From Bedellia somnulentella (lineage: Eukaryota; Arthropoda; Insecta; Lepidoptera; Bedelliidae): a DNA stretch of 64,000 nt. Under the pieces are notes generated by a model. That model did not search any database. It was not told where the DNA came from and saw nothing but the letters and a program-made list of their open reading frames with translations. Each line of letters opens with the position of its first letter. Within the stretch, counting starts at the first letter, position 1. The stretch spans positions 16,665,970-16,729,969 of the forward strand of contig OY755186.1 in the NCBI GenBank assembly GCA_963576735.1. Reading direction: 5' to 3'. Shown here one piece after another: positions 57,194 through 64,000 of this stretch. Position numbers and translations under genes: made by a program.

Positions 57194-57649
57194 ATGGTTT
57201 ATCTAGGTTATTAACGATGAAAAAATATCGTGAGGAAACCCACATGAGTGAGTTGTGTTTATACAATACACAGTATAGTCCTACAAAGCGGGGATAGGCT
57301 GTCTGTTCTACTTTGCAAAAAATATTTTGGTTTTGTATAGCTCTCGATAGAAATTTTCGAAATTGACTTGGGGATTAATTTTTGGCAAAACTGTTCTCTC
57401 CGTATAGGGACCCTATATTATATAAAGGAATCAACAAAATAAAGTTAAGAAATTTGTAATCAGTATTTTCGGCTCTACGTTGTGGGCCAGATAGTCAAAA
57501 ATAATAAAAAAACTTTATGAAATGTCTATCAAATCAAATCCTCATGTCATGTCATATTTACCGCTTGTACAAAAAAACACAAATATTACATGCAAAAGCC
57601 CATAATTATGCGAAAATACCCGTTTAATCTTGTTCCTTATTATATATAT

Positions 57650-57896
57650 ACATACATACATACATACATATACTCACGGCTATATTTCCCTAGAAGGGGT
57701 AACCAGAGCTAAGGAATTATAAATTCCTCAGCCACTTCTGGAAGTTGAGTGGGGAAAAGATGGTAAAAATAAAGGTTTTTGGTGATGGGTCTCCAACCGC
57801 AAAAATCCAATAAAAAGCCCCAATACCCTTAGTCACCTCTTACGACACCCGTGGGTAGAAAAGGGTAGCGACATTCTAAGCCGGCACTACACGGCA
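57650..57896 (-). repeat. SINE-A, full length
   Basis: Long TACATACATACATACATATA tail on the left and a head of the GCCGGCACTACACGGC type. Confidence 0.87.
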
Positions 57897-57903
57897 TATT
57901 ATA

Positions 57904-57906
57904 TCT

Positions 57907-57948
<42 letters not shown>
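57904..57948. repeat. (TA)n microsatellite
   Basis: About 18 TA units between CTATAA and TTATAG, making a perfect palindrome. Confidence 0.92.
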
Positions 57949-57952
<4 letters not shown>

Positions 57953-58162
57953 AGTTTTGCCTGTAACTTCGTCCGCGTAGACAAGTGTTCGAACATTTAT
58001 TTTTCAAGATTTATTTGTTGTAGTAATTTTGAATATTAAGTGATCTGCCAACCTATTCAGCTCATTTGATAAGCTTTTCTGTAAACAATGATAATCATAT
58101 ATAGATATTTTAAATCTTTTTTTTTTTTTTTTGTTCATGATACCTCATGTGGGGATTATTAC

Positions 58163-58308
58163 TAATAAATTAAGAATAAATAAAGGAAAAAAAAAAAATT
58201 GACACGGTAGCTCAGTTGGCAGAGCGTCGGGGCGTTTACCCGAGGTCGCGGGTTCGATCCCCGCCTGTGTCGAAATTTTTCTTTCCTTTATTTATTCTTA
58301 ATTTATTA
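58163..58308 (+). mobile_element. Palindromic element with a tRNA-like core (family C)
   Basis: Arms of about 37 bp (TAATAAATTAAGAATAAATA... and ...TATTTATTCTTAATTTATTA) enclose a 71-nt cloverleaf at 58201-58271. The core has an intact acceptor stem (one G-U), D arm, five-pair anticodon arm TCGGG-GCGTTTA-CCCGA and T arm GCGGG-TTCGATC-CCCGC. Position 33 is C rather than the universal T, so the GTT anticodon is unlikely to be functional. Confidence 0.75.
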
Positions 58309-58364
58309 CATATATAGATATTATGCATTCTTATGCATTCGATATTCTGAGCGAAATAATAACC

Positions 58365-58437
58365 GCCTCGGTGGCGCAGTAGGCAGCGCGTAAGTCTCAT
58401 AATCTTAAGGTCGTGAGTTCGATCCTCACCCGGGGCA
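58365..58437 (+). tRNA. tRNA-Met (CAT), copy 3
   Basis: Identical 73-nt sequence, 57 bp from the palindromic tRNA-like element, followed by ATATCTTTTT. Confidence 0.82.
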
Positions 58438-58581
58438 TATCTTTTTGGACCGGTTTAAATTTTTCATATTGCTGTCAATATCAATTAGTCACAATAAGAC
58501 TATTACTTCTCAACTAATTTATTATTTTCAATTCATATCCATACGATTACATACTCATCGATACTAGACTAGACTTTAGCC

Positions 58582-59078
58582 AATTCGGTATGCAAAGTTT
58601 TACTAAAGTGATGCTGATTACAAAACCATTTCGAGATATTATGGTTACAAACAATATTTTCTTGAAATTATATCAATTGAAGCTAAGATGACTGTTATTT
58701 TATCAAAAAACTGTAACAGTGTTTGACCTTCAATGTTGTTTCAAAGACATAGGGTTTTGCAGTTTATTAATAAAATATCGAAAATCATAGGTTTGTTTAG
58801 TATAATATCGTAATAATTTTATTTGACATCACAAATTCGTGATATGTTTTGCAATCAGCAACATTTTTATAAAACATTTCGCTTCATTTGCATGTCGCTA
58901 CGTGATTTTATCGATCGATGACGTCATCAAGTACAAAAGTTGATCAATCTTCAAAAAATCATAACTTTACAATTACTCATTTTAAATGGAAAATATTCAA
59001 ATTAGTCTTTTATTTTCGTGTTTACTATCGAATAAAAATATTTAATAAATACAAAAAAAAAACTTTGCATACCGAATT
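58582..59078. mobile_element. 497-bp TIR element (pair of 7360)
   Basis: Inverted ends AATTCGGTATGCAAAGTTTT are exact on both sides for 19-20 bases. No long frame. The copy at 7360 has lost its right end. Superfamily not settled. Confidence 0.78.
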
Positions 59079-59388
59079 TTAGAAATTAAGACAAGGAAAA
59101 AATGGTGAAATTAAGAATTTTTGTCGACACGGTTTTTCAAATTAATTGATTTTCCATTATTGATAAATTCCCAATTTCTATAGAACACGAAGTGCTAAAT
59201 TGAATATAAAATAATGAAACCCTTCCAACAAAAAATATAACATACAGGTCTTATAATAAGTTATAGTTTCAGATCCAATCGCTGATAATCCTTGAGCTAC
59301 CTTTGTGTGGGATCATACCTCTTATTACGATTTCTTTTTTTCAATAAGTTAGACCCTTCATTTTACAATATCGTTTTCTCTCAACTAG

Positions 59389-59457
59389 CAAATATGGTTG
59401 TGGAATTTCCAATTCCAAAGTTTCGGCTATCCCATTTGGCATTTATAGAAATAATAG
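59389..59457 (+). repeat. SINE-A 3' fragment next to VRK exon
   Basis: Worn end (TGTGGAATTTCCAATTCCAA, GGCTATCCCATTTGGCATTT) just downstream of the donor of the exon at 59474-59644. Confidence 0.5.
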
Positions 59458-59473
59458 GTAGATAAACACTTAC

Positions 59474-59644
59474 CTGGCACATCTCCCATCTTCGCTATAC
59501 TGCCCTTGGGGTTCTTCATAAAGCCCTCTTTCATCTCTTGAACCGTCTTGGGCACTTTGAGATGCTGCTCCCAGGGCAGAGTGCCCACTATCCATTGCAG
59601 CATGTTGTATCCCAAGATTTCTAGGTCACCTCGCATTGTGGCCA
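59474..59644 (-). CDS. VRK exon, kinase C-lobe
   Basis: Acceptor GCCTATCCCAG, entry in phase 1. It encodes VATMRGDLEILGYNMLQWIV and GTLPWEQHLKVPKTVQEMKE, then KGSIAKMGDVP. RGDLEILGY.MLQW..G.LPWE is the signature of VRK kinases (helix F region). It leaves in phase 1 at CCAG|GTAAGTG. Confidence 0.93.
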
Positions 59645-59779
59645 CTGGGATAGGCGTATTTATTTTAAATTAAATTAAATTAATAATCAAAATGTTTATT
59701 AAACTTACAAGCCTAAGATTAGTGTTAGTAAACGGCTTACAAACTATATAAGGAACAACATGACTTAATTTAATGTTTT

Positions 59780-59905
59780 TTGACATGAATTCCTCATGTG
59801 GGGAGTATTACTCATAAATAAAAGATGTTATTAAAGGAAAGAAAAATAAAAAAATATATATAGGTTCGAACCCCGCCAGTGTCGAAATTTTTCTTTCTTT
59901 AATAC
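59780..59905 (+). repeat. Family C fragments
   Basis: TTCCTCATGTGGGG, AAAGGAAAGAAAAAT and then only the 3' end of the tRNA-like part (GGTTCGAACCCCGCCAGTGT). Confidence 0.65.
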
Positions 59906-59915
59906 ATACATAAAC

Positions 59916-60139
59916 ATAAACGTTCACGCCGTTTATCCCCGAAGGGGTTGGCAGAGGTACCAATACTCCTGAACTCACATGGCAAGCGCCATCTAGTTTC
60001 CAGAGAAGGTACCCACGTTTTGCTTAGACAGTGTACTCACGTGATAGGGGGCAGGCCTATCGCCGTTTTGTACGAATACACTGTCACATGACTAAGTATA
60101 ACTCAGCCATGTGGGTTTCCTCACCGTTAGCAACCATGA
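59916..60139 (-). repeat. SINE-B, minus, head missing
   Basis: GATGGCGCTTGCC-variant subfamily. It ends within the body near GTTAGCAACCATGATG. Confidence 0.85.
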
Positions 60140-60495
60140 TGATGATATTAAAGCTTGAATTGGGAACACTCTTTTTTTTGAAATCGGTTAAAAATAAGAA
60201 AACAAATATTGTATTTACAACGCCCTATCCTATTTTACACACGGGGCATAATACTAATAAAATTTTGAACTTTTGATTGTTTTTAAAGGCTTATTTTAGG
60301 AAATACTGATCATAAAAAATATTTACAATCAAAAATCCACACGATTGAGGAGTGGTATAGGCTAAATATCATCACGCTAATTTACCATTACGAAACCGGG
60401 GCAAACCACTAGTTACAAATAGAGAAATAAAACAACCTCTTTAGCTCAGTCCGGAGAGTATGGTAACTAATACTGAACCAGGTTATGTAAATAAA
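60140..60495. other. VRK intron, no feature seen
   Basis: AT-rich. A tRNA-like phrase (TTTAGCTCAGTCCGGAGAG, 60440) has no box B. Confidence 0.45.
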
Positions 60496-60496
60496 T

Positions 60497-60858
60497 AACA
60501 TAACATAAACATTCACGCCGAATATCCCCGAAGGGGTTGGCAGAGTTACTAATACTACTTCTGAACATCACGTGACTTTGTCACCTGGTGCTCAGAGTAC
60601 CCACGTTTTGCTTGGACAGTGTACTCACGTGATAGGGGGCAGGCCTATCGCCGTTTTGTACGAATACACTGTCACATGACTAAGTACAACTCAGCCATGT
60701 GGGTTTCCTCACGATGTTTTCCCTCACCGTTAACAACCATGATACATTAACCACACATATGTCTTTAGAAAAGACAAATTGGTGTAGGCCCGACCCGGGA
60801 TTTGAACACTAGTCGCTTGCACGTTAACCGGTGTTCTACCCACTGAGCTATCACGTCG
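60497..60858 (-). repeat. SINE-B, reference full-length copy
   Basis: On the minus strand: GACGTGATAGCTCAGTGGG (box A), ACCGGTTAACG, GTGTTCAAATCCCGG (box B), the 200-bp body, the ACCCCTTCGGGGATATTCGG hairpin, GCGTGAATG and a TTATG tail. A tRNA-derived SINE. Confidence 0.9.
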
Positions 60859-61099
60859 TAAATAAAATTTATTTACATTGACATTTAATGTCAATTATAT
60901 TTATGATGGTTGAAAACCTGGGGGCCTCATCTTCTGCCTTCTCATATATTCTTACGTAATCTTACAAGACCAAGTTAAACTCAGCTGGTGGAATTCATGA
61001 GTAAATATACCATGTTGATGATAACTGAATAAACTGTAAGTTTATCATCCATTATGAAATAAGCCACTTATACGATATAAGACATGGCAAAAGCACAGG

Positions 61100-61440
61100 T
61101 ATGGTACTGGACTTGAACTACTGCCTGAGTTCACATACATACATATACTCACGGCTATAAATCCCTTAACGGGGTAGCCAGAGCCTTGGAATGAGAAATT
61201 CCTCAGCCACTTTTGGAAGTTGATTGGGGAAAAGATGGTGATAATAAATGTTTTTGGTGACGGGTCTCCAACCACATCGTCCAAAAATCACTTAAAAAGC
61301 CCCTATACCCTTAGTCGCCTCTTACGATCACCCACGGGTAGAAATGGGGTAGTGTTATTCTAAGCCGACATTACACGGCGAAGAGTTGACCTGAGCCATA
61401 AGCCTGCCTCTTCCCACTGAGCTATGAAGGCTCAGAAACG
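61100..61440 (-). repeat. tRNA-like SINE head split by SINE-A
   Basis: The minus strand reads TTCATAGCTCAGTGGGAAGA and GGCTTATGGCTCAGGTCAA, then SINE-A (61135-61380), then CAGGCAGTAGTTCAAGTCC. SINE-A inserted between box A and box B of an older tRNA-like repeat. Confidence 0.65.
61135..61380 (-). repeat. SINE-A, CTACCCGTGGGTGATCGTAA variant
   Basis: Same subfamily as 3305. Confidence 0.87.
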
Positions 61441-61678
61441 AACCACCAGATAACTATTACTAGGTTGCAGTATTAGAATTCGATACATGTTTCAAATGAA
61501 GTAGAATATCTCTTGCCTGCCGCTTGAGGTAAGACATTGTGCATCTGTGCATTTTATTTTTGTATGAAAGTACATCGAAGTCTCAAACTAAAATATATTT
61601 TTCGATATCAGTTTGTAAATAATGATGTAACATAGTTCCATTGTAACCTATACAAGATTTTTGCCCATTACATCACGA

Positions 61679-61751
61679 GCCTCGGTGGCGCAGTAGGCAG
61701 CGCGTAAGTCTCATAATCTTAAGGTCGTGAGTTCGATCCTCACCCGGGGCA
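61679..61751 (+). tRNA. tRNA-Met (CAT), copy 4
   Basis: Identical 73-nt sequence, preceded by ATCACGA (different from the AACC of the other copies) and followed by ATATCTTTTT. Confidence 0.82.
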
Positions 61752-62345
61752 TATCTTTTTGTAACTTTTTTTAACTAGTTATTATCATTGGAGCATATTT
61801 CTTGGTCTTCAATGCTGTTTAAATATTTTTAGGACTTAGAAATAACCAAATTAAAAAAAAAAAAAAAACTTTTCGTTAATGTATAAAGATAGTATATGTT
61901 AGCGGAATGCAATGTACAGTTAAATAATTGAAGTAAATATTGAGTACTGAATACATGGCCTGTTTGATTGCAATAAAAGTGTCAAATCACAGTTTATTAA
62001 AGGGGTGTTAGCCAATTTTATCTCCTGAAGAATTTTTACCTCAATTTTGGCTTATATTAACAAAAATCATGTTAAATATTTTAAACCATCTACCTTTTTC
62101 ACTATATATATGCAGATTATAAAAATATATAAGCTATAGCCAATTTGAAAAGATTATCGGATATATTCTAGGACTCTCAATAATAAACAGGACAGAAGAA
62201 AAGATGGTAAAATGCTATTCTAAACAGAAATCTCTCAGGTAATTAATTAAAAAGCTTTAAGACTTTTCGGATATTTAATCGCGTGTGAAAATCAATAGTG
62301 GTTTTAATTGTATTGTGCAATCGTAAAAGTATTAGAAAATACTAA
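61752..62345. other. VRK intron, no feature seen
   Basis: AT-rich DNA without recognisable structure. Confidence 0.5.
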
Positions 62346-62349
62346 GCTT

Positions 62350-62725
62350 TAAGCTGTTTACTGCTGGCTTAAAATAGCACTATCCCATAATATTCTGTGA
62401 GTGTTGTAGAGGGCAACTTGGACATTTACGCCTGATTTCTGAATTGAGTATTCAAGCTGAGAACGACTTAAGTATCGTTTTGTCTCATTCAGTTGTTCAG
62501 ATTTCAATGCGACAGAACGATACTTAAGTTGTTCTCAGCTGGAATACTCAATTCAGAAATCGGGCGTTAGAGCTTTAAATTTTATTGATGTTTCGTTGGC
62601 TTAAGTGGCTGGGTGACAACCACATTGAGCCCAATTTTTTTCTACTTAACTTCCATAATGGCCAAGATACTTCTTGTTTTGTTACCTTGGGCTACCCTAC
62701 GTGATTTATAACATTAAGGGTGATT
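62350..62725 (+). repeat. SINE-A, old copy split by a foldback MITE
   Basis: The head (TGCTGGCTTAAAATAGCACT) and the end (ATGGCCAAGATACTTCTTG, GGCTACCCTACGTGATTTAT) lie on either side of the MITE at 62429. Confidence 0.65.
62429..62566 (+). mobile_element. 138-bp foldback MITE, copy 4
   Basis: Flanked by TTA (62426-62428 and 62567-62569), inserted in a worn SINE-A. In a VRK intron. Confidence 0.92.
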
Positions 62726-62838
62726 GAACAAAACTAAGTATGAGGTTTATATACGGGTAAGGTAGTAGTGCTTAAAAACCGACTCGATTTTGTTCATCAA
62801 AATTACTGTTTACCAGTGTTATTTTAAAAACATCTTAC

Positions 62839-63055
62839 CTCCTAAATGAGCATCTCTACTAGTGTACTCAATGGTGCCATTGTGGGCACATTTTGGATCA
62901 GGTTTGAACTCCTTATCATTAACCCGAGTGGCCAGTCCATAGTCCACTAGGTATGCTTGGTTTTCTGTACCCTTCTTCAGTCCGAGTAGGATGTTGGCAC
63001 CTTTGAGATCAGCATGAACGTAGCCTCGGGAATGGATGTATTGGAGCACATCTAG
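62839..63055 (-). CDS. VRK exon with catalytic loop (gene continues off right edge)
   Basis: Acceptor ATTTTTTAG; donor GGAG|GTAAGATG. It encodes LDVLQYIHSRGYVHADLKGA, NILLGLKKGTENQAYLVDYG, LATRVNDKEFKPDPKCAH and NGTIEYTSRDAHLG. VHADLKGAN is the catalytic loop (Asp base, Lys, Asn) with HAD in place of HRD, and VDYGLA is the Mg-binding motif with DYG in place of DFG; both are usual in VRKs. RDAH stands where most kinases have APE. Similarity is closest in type to insect ballchen/NHK-1 and human VRK1, nuclear kinases of histone H2A and BAF. Upstream exons with the ATP-binding lobe are outside the window. Confidence 0.93.
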
Positions 63056-63255
63056 CTAAAAAATTATAAAAAAATGTTGATTTTAAAATAGGTTTATTTA
63101 TTTTATTAGATATTATATTTTTTTATGTGCAATAAAGTGTTTAATATCAACTTAAAAGGTAGGACAAATACAGGTAGTACAAAAAACTTTTTAAAAGACT
63201 CAGGACAACTTGAAAAATTTTGGACAGAATAAACCCACTAACTAATCTTATCTAA

Positions 63256-63393
63256 CGACCGATTTCTGAATTGAGTATTCCAGCTGAGAACAACTTAAGT
63301 ATCGTTCTGTCGCATTGAAACCTTAACAACTGAAAGAGACAAAACAACACTTAAGTCGTTCTCAGCTTGAATACTCAATTCAGAAATCGGGCG
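63256..63393 (-). mobile_element. 138-bp foldback MITE, copy 5
   Basis: Flanked by TAA (63253-63255 and 63394-63396). Inverted relative to copy 4, 690 bp away, with the VRK exon between them. The two could pair across the exon. Confidence 0.9.
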
Positions 63394-63579
63394 TAAGTGT
63401 TCTATATTCTATTGAATTATAGGAAGGTTCATATAACTATATACTTTCAGTATTACTTCAAAGCACTACTGATAAGAGCCCACTTGACAATAAGATATTG
63501 TTTTCTACATGTGTTTATGATGCAATACACTATCACAATGCAATTGGCTGATTATAATCTGATAAATTGTGTAGCATAG

Positions 63580-63830
63580 GATAGAATCGGCTTAGAATAA
63601 CACTGCCTTATACCTTTCCATGGGTGTCATACAAGACTAAAGGGCTTATTCCATTTGACTGCATGAAGGCGTCTGAAAGCCACAGTATCTGCACGCAGAC
63701 TAGTGGAATAACGTTCTAAGAGTACTAGGCTTTTGAGTGATTAACAAGTGATATAGTTGGAAACTAGTCCCTTACCAAAATAAAATAAAAATTTGGGAAA
63801 TGTCAATCTATTTTTAGAAAATTATCTCTA
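63580..63830 (+). repeat. SINE-A, old copy with a small insert
   Basis: Head ATCGGCTTAGAATAACACTG and body GAGTGATTAACAAGTGATAT. Between them is a 65-75 bp insert with facing TTATTCCA/TGGAATAA ends (about 63646-63712), possibly another short MITE. Confidence 0.5.
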
Positions 63831-63914
63831 TAGATGTAGATGGAATAGATAATGATTAAATAAAATATATGACTTTACAATGATAAGATAAAGATAAAAG
63901 ATAAACGATAAGAA

Positions 63915-63985
63915 GGATTAGTACCTCTGCCAACCCCTTCGGTGATATTCGGCGTGAATGTTTATGTTTTATTATGTTATTATAT
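63915..63985 (+). repeat. SINE-B 3' end
   Basis: TAGTACCTCTGCCAACCCCT, GGCGTGAATG and a short TTATG-like tail. Confidence 0.75.
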
Positions 63986-64000
63986 AATTAGACATAAAAA

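Noticed and set aside
58201..58271. tRNA-Asn (GTT) gene
   Set aside because: The cloverleaf is complete but base 33 is C, and it lies in a repeat palindrome.
1..64000. CRISPR array, bacterial operon or endogenous virus
   Set aside because: No regular short repeat-spacer pattern, no operon spacing, and no viral gag, env or capsid-like frame was seen.

Overview
This window is nuclear DNA of an insect, most likely a moth or butterfly. The genes have short exons and long AT-rich introns, the recognisable proteins are arthropod-type, and the DNA is packed with SINE, LINE and inverted-repeat insertions. Many SINEs end in the TATG-type tail common in Lepidoptera. There is one 200-base assembly gap (37122-37321).

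Three protein-coding genes are supported. (1) The 5' end of a minus-strand gene (coding exons at 3695-3734, 1828-1973 and 1068-1183) runs off the left edge. Its coiled-coil start looks like the scaffold protein Dlg5. (2) A complete plus-strand insulin receptor substrate gene (IRS, chico in flies) has its start at 9043 and its stop at 40538. I place ten coding exons whose phases join without a break into 689 codons: a PH domain, a PTB domain, then a tail with three YxxM motifs. Its ninth exon exists in two tandem copies (39204-39276 and 39711-39768), both open and both phase 2 to 0, so only one can be used per transcript. (3) The 3' half of a minus-strand vaccinia-related kinase gene (VRK1 / ballchen / NHK-1 type) has exons at 62839-63055, 59474-59644, 51822-52063 and 50946-51398. 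It starts beyond the right edge. Genes 1 and 2 are head to head; genes 2 and 3 converge.

Most of the rest is mobile DNA. SINE-A (about 250 bp, roughly 25 copies and fragments) and SINE-B (about 370 bp, tRNA head, about a dozen copies) have different heads. Both end in a small CCC-loop-GGG hairpin, then GCGTGA or CCGTGA, then a TATG/TTATG repeat. A LINE in IRS intron 8 (33119-36862) ends the same way and is the probable source of the machinery that moves them. That LINE carries a second, opposite LINE (34352-36380) with an RT-RNase H reading frame. Further families are: a 138-bp foldback element in five copies with 3-bp target duplications; an 899-bp Harbinger-like element with a Myb/SANT-like reading frame; a 121-bp MITE; a piggyBac-like element; two hAT remnants; very long foldbacks; and a family carrying a tRNA-like cloverleaf. 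Four identical tRNA-Met(CAT) sequences are also scattered through the window.

The genes do not form one pathway. IRS links the insulin receptor to PI3-kinase, the VRK is a nuclear kinase, and Dlg5 is a cell-junction scaffold. No classical operon, CRISPR array or virus was seen. The most unusual biological signals are the duplicated IRS exon 9, the partial duplication of a PTB exon, and the shared 3' end of the LINE and the two SINE families.
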